From Prevotella merdae (GTDB taxonomy: Bacteria; Bacteroidota; Bacteroidia; Bacteroidales; Bacteroidaceae), in contig NZ_LT985326.1 of NCBI RefSeq assembly GCF_900290275.1, positions 238,759 through 302,758 on the forward strand: a DNA stretch of 64,000 nt, given 5' to 3'. Below the pieces are notes generated by a model that worked only from the letters and a program-made list of their open reading frames with translations, was not told where the DNA came from and did no database searches. Below are positions 35,683-43,267 of this stretch, one piece after another. The first letter of the stretch is position 1. The number at the start of each line of letters is the position of its first letter. The translations under genes and the position numbers were made by a program.

Positions 35683-35776
35683 AGTTCCCACAGAACTCAC
35701 GGAAAAACACAGAAGCCTAACGGACTATTTTTTTCGAATCCACAGAGCGTATAGACGCTGCGCGTCATACGACAGA
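35683..35776 (-). repeat. Dispersed palindromic repeat, copy D (left arm, split by insertion)
   Basis: 35683-35723 is an exact 41-nt inverted match to 39070-39110 (copy E). Homology to copy C continues through CGAATCCACAGAGCGTATAG and CATACGACAGA, then stops at 35776, where the IS110 element seems to begin. Copies D and E are therefore the two arms of one repeat separated by about 3.2 kb of inserted DNA. Confidence 0.85.
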
Positions 35777-35853
35777 AGGCACTCTAAGTTTGCAGAAGAA
35801 AGCAATTAGGCTAAATAATCAAGGTAAAACTATGATTGCTAAAGACAGTTTCG

Positions 35854-35861
35854 TACCTTTG
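35854..35861 (+). promoter_or_regulatory. -7 promoter element inside IS110 left end
   Basis: TACCTTTG matches TAnnTTTG and would start an RNA just before the structured leader (35872-36031) and the transposase. Confidence 0.5.
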
Positions 35862-35865
35862 TTGT

Positions 35866-36035
35866 AAAAAGGTAGAATCGGTCTGTCGAAGAGGTAAACC
35901 AAAGATCGCACAAGTCTGAAGACTATGTTCTGTTTCGGACCTCATCGACATAGTTGCAAAGACCAGATAGAAAGTTATCGGCTCTGAGCCTTGTTAGAGT
36001 GTTAGTCCATACAACTATTGACCAATTCTACATAA
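35866..36035 (+). ncRNA. Candidate IS110 bridge RNA
   Basis: The 5' non-coding end of IS110 elements encodes a bridge RNA that pairs with both target and donor DNA. Here 35872-35883 (GTAGAATCGGTC) pairs with 36020-36031 (GACCAATTCTAC) at 11 of 12 positions, closing a domain of about 160 nt. Inside, ACTATGT and ACATAGT close an internal loop of about 20 nt, and GGCT/AGCC forms another hairpin. Size and position fit a bridge RNA. The guide segments have not been identified with confidence. Confidence 0.55.
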
Positions 36036-36053
36036 CTAAAATCGTACAAAGAT

Positions 36054-37079
36054 ATGAAGAATTTATTTATTGGAGTTGATTTTTCGAAAGAAAAAGTTGA
36101 TGTGGCTATCATTTTTGCAGATGGACTGACAGAAACAGCTGCACGAATGTTTAACGAGTTCAAGACAACTGTGTCTGGCTACAAGCAACTGGTCAAGTGG
36201 GTGGAGCAGAATTCCTACGGCATCGACTCTTCCCTGTGGCTCTTCTGTGGAGAGAATACGGGCGACTACAGCAAGGGACTGTGCAACTTTCTCTATGGTA
36301 AAGGCTACGACATGTGGCTTGAGAATGCCAAGAGCATCAAGGATGCATCAGGTCTCAGACGATTGAAGTCGGACCGCGCCGACGCCTCGATGATTGCCGA
36401 ATACGCAATGAGGAATTACGACAGAGCCATTATGTACGAGCCACTTAGCGAGTCACTTGCACAACTGCGCGAACTGTTTCTGTATCGTCAGATGGTTATA
36501 AGACACAGATGCAGCTTTCAAGTGCGCAGAGGCGAGAAGAAACTCACAATGGAGAAGTCTCCTGTCAAGACAATGATCTCGCAGAGCGGAAGGCATATCG
36601 TGTCTGAACTCAACAAGGAAGTAGAGAAAATAGACAAGCGAATCGCCGAGCTCATCAAGTCAGACGAGGAACTCACCGAGGTGTTCACCATCGTGACCTC
36701 GGTGCCTGGTATAGGAACGCAGAATGCTGTCTGTCTGATGGTATACACCGACAACTTCCGTCGTTTCAACTACGATTCAAGGAAGATTGCCTGCTACTAC
36801 GGCATAGCCCCATTCGGCAAGGATTCGGGCACCAGCGTGCATTCAGATCCTCGTGTGCACTATATGGCGAACCGTCAGATAAAGTCCATGCTGACGCAGG
36901 CTGCACTGGCTGCCGTGAACTTCAATCCTGTTATTGCAAGGTACTATATGCGTCTCGTGGAACGTGGAAAGAAGAAGCAGGTTGCACTGAACAATGTGAA
37001 GAACAAACTCGTGCATTTGGTCACTGCCATGGCCAGAAACCGCCAGCTTTATACCCCAGAATATAAAATCTCAGCTTAA
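36054..37079 (+). CDS. IS110-family DEDD transposase
   Basis: This 341-residue recombinase moves the element, guided by its bridge RNA. The N-terminal RuvC-like domain shows the four acidic residues D9 (IGVDFS), E67 (CGENTG), D107 and D110 (KSDRAD). The C-terminal Tnp domain has SVPGIGTQNAV and the conserved serine in FGKDSGTS (S258), which attacks DNA in this family. Length and motifs are complete, so the gene looks functional. It is identical to the second copy over the visible overlap. It lies upstream of and codirectional with nothing in PUL 2, which runs on the opposite strand. Confidence 0.95.
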   Translation: MKNLFIGVDFSKEKVDVAIIFADGLTETAARMFNEFKTTVSGYKQLVKWVEQNSYGIDSSLWLFCGENTGDYSKGLCNFLYGKGYDMWLENAKSIKDASGLRRLKSDRADASMIAEYAMRNYDRAIMYEPLSESLAQLRELFLYRQMVIRHRCSFQVRRGEKKLTMEKSPVKTMISQSGRHIVSELNKEVEKIDKRIAELIKSDEELTEVFTIVTSVPGIGTQNAVCLMVYTDNFRRFNYDSRKIACYYGIAPFGKDSGTSVHSDPRVHYMANRQIKSMLTQAALAAVNFNPVIARYYMRLVERGKKKQVALNNVKNKLVHLVTAMARNRQLYTPEYKISA

Positions 37080-37261
37080 AATGAAAATAATGGTCAAAAC
37101 ATTTGGATTTTAACATAGAAAGCAGATATGATTGCTTGCAATATATAACTATGTATTGCTGCATATAGAGATTAAAGATTACATATAGTAGGAGGTACGG
37201 TCTCCGAAGAGGGCACTGAAAAAGTTAGCCCTTTAAGACTTTATTCCACTCTTTTAAATAA

Positions 37262-37308
37262 AAAAGCAGATTGCATTAAACATTATGTCGGTTTTGCAAT
37301 CTGCTTTT
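37262..37308. terminator. Terminator at the 3' end of the IS1182-like element
   Basis: AAAAGCAGATTGCA pairs perfectly with TGCAATCTGCTTTT. The A and T runs make it bidirectional: it ends the transposase message and blocks transcription entering the element. Confidence 0.85.
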
Positions 37309-37393
37309 AATTTGCTTTGATATGGTCTAATATACAGCCTTATAGAGGATGTAGGGCACTTATGTCACAAGTGTATAATTCTTCTAATTATTC

Positions 37394-38842
37394 TTAGCTT
37401 AGTCTCAATATTCTTTTGATATTTACGGCAAATATTGTCATTGCACCTTGCATTTGCATACAATCTAGCCCATACGACAATGCCTTATCATAGCCGTATA
37501 CCTGTTTTAACTCCGAATTTTTTGCCTCTATCTTGTATCTCTGGCGGGCTATTTCTTTAAATTCTTGTGTCTTCTGAAACTCCAGTTGTCTTTTATGTTC
37601 TCCTTTCTTGATAGGTACACTATAGGTCTTGCTTTTAGCTCCATCCTTGTAGCATCCGTTTCTTCGTGAGCAAGTCTTGCATTTATCCACATCAAAGAAA
37701 TAAGTCATGGATTGATTCCAGTTCCTATTCTTTCCCATTATTACTTTTCTGATTGCCATATGGCCAGCAGGACAAACAAACATGCCTGCATCCTTGTTGT
37801 AATCAAAATTGTCTTCACTCTTTCTAAATCCACTACTAATAGACGGATGTAATTTGGACACCAAACGAAATCCCCTCTCTTCATCTTCTGCCAGTTTGAG
37901 GTTCTTGCAGCCAGAATATGCGGTATCACCAACAACCGTGTCAACCTCCATTCCGTTCTTTCTGCTTTGCTCAACAAGCTCTTCCAACTGAGGCCCGTCA
38001 CCCTTCTCGCCAGATGTGACTGTGGCAGCAGTTATGATACGCTCATCACTCATTGCGATGTGAGTCTTGTAACCGAAGAACGACGTGTCTTCTGTCTTAT
38101 GCCCAACACGTGCGTCTGTATCCTTTGAGGTTGTATAGTGGTCTTCTATGTCCGCAAGCGTCTCCTTTAGCATATTTAGTCGCTGTTTTACTGCGGGCAC
38201 TTCCGAAAGGCAGGAATCCGAGGTGATATGATTTAGAAGGTCCTTGGTATAATCCAACTCATGAACAAGGTCATCGTCTTCATTCTTAGCCGGAAGTGTT
38301 TCCTTTATATTATCATCCATGGCATAAAGCGCCTTGCGGAGTTGCTTCGAACGGAGTTTCAGTATCTCAACTGGTGAATACGGATTTGACCTGGCTTTTG
38401 TATGAGTCGAATCTACAATAATAGTCTTTGATGTGATGATTCCTTTCTCTATTGCTATCTCTACAGTTTTTTTGATAAGCAGGTTCATAAGATCCGTGTC
38501 TTTCAGGCGTAATCTGCGAAACTTACAAAGACTGCTTGGATTGATAACGCCTTCCTCAGGAGTCATATCAAGAAAATACTTAAACGACATGTCATAACGG
38601 GAACGCTCTACAACATCCACGTCAGATATATCGTATATTGTCTTCAATAGAAGATATTTGAACATACGAATGGGCGATTCAGCTGTACGGCCGTTATCAG
38701 GACAATATTTATTGACCAGTTCCTGATAGACAAAGCTGAAGTCTATCAGGTTATTAATACGGCGGAGAAGGTTGTCCTGGGGGACGACTATATCATAAAG
38801 TGAGCTATATTCACTGAGTGGAAGTTGTTGTTGTGACAGCAT
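37394..38842 (-). CDS. IS1182-type DDE transposase
   Basis: The 482-residue protein has an N-terminal DUF772-like domain (LIDFSFVYQELVNKYCPDNG, YDISDVDVVERSRYDMSFKYFL), then the DDE core with IIVDSTHTKA (first Asp) and VGDTAYSG (second Asp). A zinc-like cysteine cluster (CPAGH, CKTCSRRNGCYKD) follows, and RYKIEAKNSELKQVYGYDKA carries the catalytic Glu. This layout is that of IS1182-family transposases. The frame is intact from ATG to stop and fills the element between its terminal repeats, so it is probably active or recently so. Confidence 0.92.
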   Translation of the reverse strand: MLSQQQLPLSEYSSLYDIVVPQDNLLRRINNLIDFSFVYQELVNKYCPDNGRTAESPIRMFKYLLLKTIYDISDVDVVERSRYDMSFKYFLDMTPEEGVINPSSLCKFRRLRLKDTDLMNLLIKKTVEIAIEKGIITSKTIIVDSTHTKARSNPYSPVEILKLRSKQLRKALYAMDDNIKETLPAKNEDDDLVHELDYTKDLLNHITSDSCLSEVPAVKQRLNMLKETLADIEDHYTTSKDTDARVGHKTEDTSFFGYKTHIAMSDERIITAATVTSGEKGDGPQLEELVEQSRKNGMEVDTVVGDTAYSGCKNLKLAEDEERGFRLVSKLHPSISSGFRKSEDNFDYNKDAGMFVCPAGHMAIRKVIMGKNRNWNQSMTYFFDVDKCKTCSRRNGCYKDGAKSKTYSVPIKKGEHKRQLEFQKTQEFKEIARQRYKIEAKNSELKQVYGYDKALSYGLDCMQMQGAMTIFAVNIKRILRLS

Positions 38843-38878
38843 AAGTACCTTGGATTTTATTCCTTAAAGGTACAAAAA

Positions 38879-38909
38879 AATCTGCACATAGCCAAATTAT
38901 GTGCAGATT
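38879..38909. terminator. Hairpin at the 5' end of the IS1182-like element
   Basis: AATCTGCACATA pairs perfectly with TATGTGCAGATT across a 7-nt loop, with an A run on one side. It probably insulates the transposase promoter from outside transcription, a common device in insertion sequences. Confidence 0.75.
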
Positions 38910-38997
38910 ATAATTGATAAATATATCGCAAGGGACTTTTTCAGTGCCCTCGTCTCCGAACTGTACCTCTTACTATAAATACCTTTTATCATTCTAA

Positions 38998-39115
38998 ATA
39001 TACCCTTCATTTCTGTGGATTCTTGCCTCGCGAAGCGTAGGCCATTCTGTGGATTCGAAAAGCTTAAGCCCGTTAGGCTTCTGTGTTTTTCCGTGAGTTC
39101 TGTGGGAACTACACC
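38998..39115 (+). repeat. Dispersed palindromic repeat, copy E (right arm of split copy)
   Basis: This arm holds TTCTGTGGATTC, CGCGAAGCGTAGGCC and, at 39070-39110, the exact complement of 35683-35723. It abuts the 3' end of the HTCS gene. It and copy D were one element before the IS110 and IS1182-like insertions. Confidence 0.85.
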
Positions 39116-39174
39116 GCAAGCAATCCGAACCGCAAACAGAGATACAGCAAGCAGAGAACCTATAAGCAGAAAGC

Positions 39175-42100
39175 CTACAAGTTCTGCACAAACTGCTTAG
39201 GCGACATCTGCATCTTACGCTTAAACACATTGCGGAAGTTCTTTATATCGCCAAAGCCGCACATCTCTGCCACTTTAACCACATTGGTCTGTCCTTCCTT
39301 AAAGGCTTGTACTGCCTTATATATCTTATAGTCGTTTACAAATTCGATGAGCGACATGCCCGTCATCTGCTTCAACTTCTTGTATAACGTAGAATGACTC
39401 ATGGCAAGTTTCTCGGCAAGAAAGTCGATATTGAAGTTGGGATTAGACAAGTTGTCGTCTATTATCTCGCGGCAACGCAGCAAGAATATCTGCTCCTCCT
39501 TGGTGTATGTGCGCTTGCTGTTGGATATATCGGCAGTTAACGATGCATTATCGCTCTCGGCTATAAGCCGTTCAATACGCACACGCAGGAGTTTAAGCGA
39601 AACAGGTTTGGTAATAAAGGCATCGGCTCCAGCATCGTATGCAGCTATTCGCTCCTCCTCTGATGTTTGTCCAGTGAATATTATTACCTTTATATGCTTA
39701 AGCTTCTTGTCATTACGCAAGGCACGCAAGAACTCCAAGCCGTCAAGGTGCGGCATCATCATATCGCACACAATGATATCGGGCAACGAGTTTGCAGCCA
39801 CACGCAGTCCCTCAGCTCCGTCGTAAGCCTTAAGCACACGATAGTCGCTTATAAGGTTGCGTTCAAGCAGAGCCACTGTCTCACGCTCGTCGTCGATAAG
39901 CAATATGCTATGTGTTGCTGTAGGATTTGCTTTCAACGGAGCTGTTCCTGGTATTGGCTCTGGTTCTTGTCCTGCCTCTTCCAATATTTTTATATCATTT
40001 GACTGCTTTTCTGCCTCCGAATCATACACTACATTATCAGCCTCTGTTTTAACCAAAGGCTTGTCTTCTACAGTAGTTTTGTCGGCAGTAGCCTTAGGTA
40101 TATAGAAAGAGAAGTTTGAACCCTTGTTCACCTCGCTCTCCAGCTGCATCTCGCCACCATGTAACTCAACAAGATACTGCACAAAAGCCAGTCCAATGCC
40201 ATCGCCCTTGCTTTTTGCCTGACCACGACTTGTACGGAAGAAGTTTTGGAATATCTCCTTGCGAGCTTCAGGCACAATGCCTATACCGTCGTCCTTAACC
40301 GAGAAAACCACACGGTCTGCCATATCGGTAACAGTCAGCACTACATGTCCACCGTTATTGGTATACTTAAAAGCGTTGGATATAAGGTTGTTTAGGCACA
40401 TCTCTATCTTCTCGCCGTCCATAGACAACATTACGGTATGCTTGGGCATTACCGTAGTAAAGTCGATATGCTTTTGGTCGAGCAGGTCGTCATAGTCGTC
40501 GGCAAGCTCGCCAACAAACTTAACCACGTCTATTTTCTGGAGCTTAACATTAAGCTTGCCTTTATCTATCTTGCGGAAGTCGATAGCCTGACTTATAAGT
40601 TTGTTTATTTTCATTGCACTACGATGCATAGCAATTAGATAAGCCGAAGGTATGTTCACTATCGACTGCTTGCGGCCTATAAACTCCTCAAGCTGTGCGG
40701 CAATAAGGAAGACAGGTGTGCGAAGCTCGTGTGTTATGCTGGTAAAGAATGTCATCTTGGCATCGTCGAGCTTGCGCAGACTCTCCTTCTCCACCTCGGC
40801 AATCTCCATACGGTGACGCATATTTATAACTCGCATGTACAGGCGGAAGCCTGCATATACCACACCTATTATAATAAGTAGCCACAACGTCTTGGCCCAC
40901 CACGTTAGATACCATGGCGGAAGCACCGTTATCTTAAGCGTTGATATATTGGTCCAACTACCTGAAAGGTCGGTTGCACGTACAAGAAACTCATAACTAC
41001 CTGGAGGCACATTGGTGTAGCTTGCCATACGGCGGTCGGTTATCTCGTTCCAGGTATTCTCCATTCCTTTAAGATAATAGGAGAAGTGTATTGCACGCGG
41101 GGCATTATATTCGGGAACAGAAAAGTTTATGGTGAAATAATTCTCATTACATTCAAGCTTAACCTCGCCCTCACTTTTGCTTCCAAGGTTTATAGTGCGT
41201 CCATCAGTTACATTCAGCCTACCCAGACTCACATCCCTATAAAGCGAATTTGTAATAAGAGGTATATCATCAGCCATTACCAATCCCTCTATCGAGCCAA
41301 AATAATAATGTTGTGCGTCGGCACAGCATGCGCCATAATTGTATGCCATTGGCACTGAGTTGTCGAGGTCGCAACGCATAAATGCGTTGTTCTCATGGAA
41401 GTAGTAGTAAAGACCATTATTTGTAGAGAACACCATATAGCCATGACGCGACTCCACGATGCCCGTAATCATTATGCTGCTCAACCCATGCTCGATAAGG
41501 TCGGTATATACCTTACCCTTGTTTTCGTCTATACAGCATGGAGCCTCGTATCTGAACGAAACCCACACTTTACCTTTGCTGTCGGCATATATATAGCGCA
41601 CCATATTGCTTGGCAAAGTAATGTCTGTACTGGATGTACTGTAGTGCTTAACCGTGCGCAGCGTGCGTATGTCTATCTTGTATACGCCATTGTCGTTGCC
41701 CAACCATATATAACCATCACGATGACATAGTGTCTGGCATAATGCCCCTGTAAACTGGGGCACAGCACGAAACTGGTGCGTAAGCTTGTTGAATACAAAT
41801 AGGTCGCGTCCGCCAATCCACAGATTGCCGTTGCCATCGTCTGCAATAGTCCATATCACGTCGCCACGCTTGCTAATCAATGGCAAGGTATAGTTGCTGA
41901 ACTTGCGTGTGGCGATATCGTATGCCGTAAGTCCATGATTGTACACAGCCATCCACACCGTATGCTGATCGGATGTCATCGACACAATGTTGTCGCCCCA
42001 CATGCTACTGTTGGCTGATGTATAGGCGGTCAAGCTTTTTTTACTTATCGAATATACACCCATTCCACCTCCATCCATACCTATATATATATTGTCGCCT

Positions 42101-43131
42101 TGCGATGCCACTGCCGTTACAAGGTCGTAAGGCAAGGTTTTTGCCTTTTCGCTAAGCGTGGCAAACAAGGCTCTTCTTGCTCCATACAATGTCAACCCAT
42201 TGCGGTATGTACCTATCCACATATTGCCACCACGGTCTACAAACAGCGAGTATACGGCATCGCCACATATATGGTCATTCTTCTCGTTTATATGTTGGTC
42301 AACACCATTGCGACGCACAACCACACCATATCCGTCAGTAGCAAACGCTACACCTTCGCCATAGTCGCATACAGCCTTCAGCGACATTGGCACATATTCG
42401 TCTACCAATTGTAATTTATTACCATTCAATGCAAATACATGAGCAGGTCCGCCCACACCTCTACCTACATACAGCCTATTAATATTGTGGCTGTAGCTTG
42501 CGTTATACGAGGTAGACGTATTGGTTGATAAGGCTATGCTTGACAACATCTTGCTGCCATCGGCTGTATACATAGCCACGCATCCGTTCATAACCACAAA
42601 CAGACGATTGCCACTTGTGGCGATGGCAAGCACTGGAGCACTTGTGGGTATGCTGTTAAACTGTGTTTTATTATCAGCCGAACGGTACAGTCTGCCCAAA
42701 TCATCGAATACGAAAACGCCCCCTGATGTCTCTACCAAGGATATAAACGAGTTGCCCGTCTTATGCTTTGCCTTTATCTTGCAGCGATGAAACTTGCTGT
42801 CCATATAGCTGTAATAGTTTACACCATAGTCGGTGGCTATATACAGTCCATGCTCAGCAGCCAAAAGGCTGTGCACATTGTTGTTTGATATGCTTGTTGT
42901 GTCGTTGTTGCTGTGGCGAAACATCGTGAAGAACATTCCGTAAAACTGTGCCAGACCTTTGGATGTTCCGGTCCATATAAACCCGCGTTTGTCCTGTGCA
43001 ATACAATTTACGGTATTGTCGGGCAGTCCCTGCTTTATGTCATAGTTGAATATACGGTTATTGGCTGTAGCAAACAATACCGCCACAACCATCATAATGA
43101 ATACAATAAAATATCTTCGGTTCTTAATCAT
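39175..43131 (-). CDS. Hybrid two-component system sensor-regulator (HTCS, PUL 2)
   Basis: This 1318-residue inner-membrane protein senses an oligosaccharide in the periplasm and activates PUL 2 transcription. In order it has a signal peptide (1-23) and about 14 Reg_prop propeller blades (GFIWTGTSKGLAQF, NMWIGTYRNGLTLY, NLWIGGRDLFVF). A Y_Y_Y domain (PPGSYEFLVRATD, VLPPWYLTWW) and a membrane helix near residue 775 follow. The cytoplasmic part has HisKA (FFTSITHELRTPV), HATPase_c (NLISNAFKYTNNGG, DDGIGIV, GDGIGLAFV), a receiver (SILLIDDERE, IIVCDMMMPHLDG) and an AraC HTH (VVKVAEMCGFGDIKNFRNVF). Unlike the PUL 1 HTCS it is intact. It lies upstream of the PUL 2 operon, separated from it by two insertion sequences that do not interrupt either gene. 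Confidence 0.96.
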   Translation of the reverse strand: MIKNRRYFIVFIMMVVAVLFATANNRIFNYDIKQGLPDNTVNCIAQDKRGFIWTGTSKGLAQFYGMFFTMFRHSNNDTTSISNNNVHSLLAAEHGLYIATDYGVNYYSYMDSKFHRCKIKAKHKTGNSFISLVETSGGVFVFDDLGRLYRSADNKTQFNSIPTSAPVLAIATSGNRLFVVMNGCVAMYTADGSKMLSSIALSTNTSTSYNASYSHNINRLYVGRGVGGPAHVFALNGNKLQLVDEYVPMSLKAVCDYGEGVAFATDGYGVVVRRNGVDQHINEKNDHICGDAVYSLFVDRGGNMWIGTYRNGLTLYGARRALFATLSEKAKTLPYDLVTAVASQGDNIYIGMDGGGMGVYSISKKSLTAYTSANSSMWGDNIVSMTSDQHTVWMAVYNHGLTAYDIATRKFSNYTLPLISKRGDVIWTIADDGNGNLWIGGRDLFVFNKLTHQFRAVPQFTGALCQTLCHRDGYIWLGNDNGVYKIDIRTLRTVKHYSTSSTDITLPSNMVRYIYADSKGKVWVSFRYEAPCCIDENKGKVYTDLIEHGLSSIMITGIVESRHGYMVFSTNNGLYYYFHENNAFMRCDLDNSVPMAYNYGACCADAQHYYFGSIEGLVMADDIPLITNSLYRDVSLGRLNVTDGRTINLGSKSEGEVKLECNENYFTINFSVPEYNAPRAIHFSYYLKGMENTWNEITDRRMASYTNVPPGSYEFLVRATDLSGSWTNISTLKITVLPPWYLTWWAKTLWLLIIIGVVYAGFRLYMRVINMRHRMEIAEVEKESLRKLDDAKMTFFTSITHELRTPVFLIAAQLEEFIGRKQSIVNIPSAYLIAMHRSAMKINKLISQAIDFRKIDKGKLNVKLQKIDVVKFVGELADDYDDLLDQKHIDFTTVMPKHTVMLSMDGEKIEMCLNNLISNAFKYTNNGGHVVLTVTDMADRVVFSVKDDGIGIVPEARKEIFQNFFRTSRGQAKSKGDGIGLAFVQYLVELHGGEMQLESEVNKGSNFSFYIPKATADKTTVEDKPLVKTEADNVVYDSEAEKQSNDIKILEEAGQEPEPIPGTAPLKANPTATHSILLIDDERETVALLERNLISDYRVLKAYDGAEGLRVAANSLPDIIVCDMMMPHLDGLEFLRALRNDKKLKHIKVIIFTGQTSEEERIAAYDAGADAFITKPVSLKLLRVRIERLIAESDNASLTADISNSKRTYTKEEQIFLLRCREIIDDNLSNPNFNIDFLAEKLAMSHSTLYKKLKQMTGMSLIEFVNDYKIYKAVQAFKEGQTNVVKVAEMCGFGDIKNFRNVFKRKMQMSPKQFVQNL

Positions 43132-43156
43132 AACTTGTTCTTAGGCTTAGCTATGA

Positions 43157-43164
43157 CAAAGTTA
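43157..43164 (-). promoter_or_regulatory. -7 promoter element of the PUL 2 HTCS gene
   Basis: The minus strand reads TAACTTTG, 26 nt before the HTCS start, giving a short leader like that of the PUL 1 HTCS. Confidence 0.55.
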
Positions 43165-43230
43165 AGAAAAAAATTTTTTTTTCAGAAATAAATTTACTAT
43201 TTACTTAAACTAAGTTAGTGATTTGTTAAA

Positions 43231-43262
43231 ACAAAAAAAGCTATGGCGATAACGCCATAGCT
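43231..43262 (-). terminator. Terminator of the GH43 gene
   Basis: AGCTATGGCG pairs with CGCCATAGCT across a 4-nt loop and is followed on the minus strand by a T run, 6 nt after the GH43 stop. It separates GH43 from the HTCS gene. Confidence 0.85.
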
Positions 43263-43267
43263 AATAT

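Larger units (their letters stand above)
35777..37126 (+). mobile_element. IS110-family insertion sequence, complete copy
   Basis: About 1.35 kb with a long 5' non-coding end, one DEDD transposase and a short 3' end, as is normal for IS110. The right end is fixed at 37126 by comparison with the copy at 1-135. The left end is set where homology to palindromic repeat copy C stops. CAGA occurs at both junctions (35773-35776 and 37123-37126), as expected of a short shared core rather than a target duplication. A later left boundary near 35841 is possible because TATGATTGCT occurs both at 35831-35840 and right after the right end. Confidence 0.8.
37209..38951 (-). mobile_element. Insertion sequence, IS1182-like, with 17-bp inverted repeats and 9-bp target duplication
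   Basis: Terminal inverted repeats GAGGGCACTGAAAAAGT (37209-37225) and its exact complement (38935-38951) bound a 1743-bp element with one transposase. The directly repeated flanks GTCTCCGAA (37200-37208 and 38952-38960) are a 9-bp target duplication. Removing the element restores a hairpin in which TATAGTAGGAGGTACGG pairs with CTGTACCTCTTACTATA and the duplicated bases form the loop. Both ends carry internal terminators. Confidence 0.92.

Noticed and set aside
1..37126. A 36-kb composite transposon bounded by two IS110 copies.
   Set aside because: IS110 does not form composite transposons in the classical way, the interior holds essential genes such as frr, and codon use and promoter style look native throughout.
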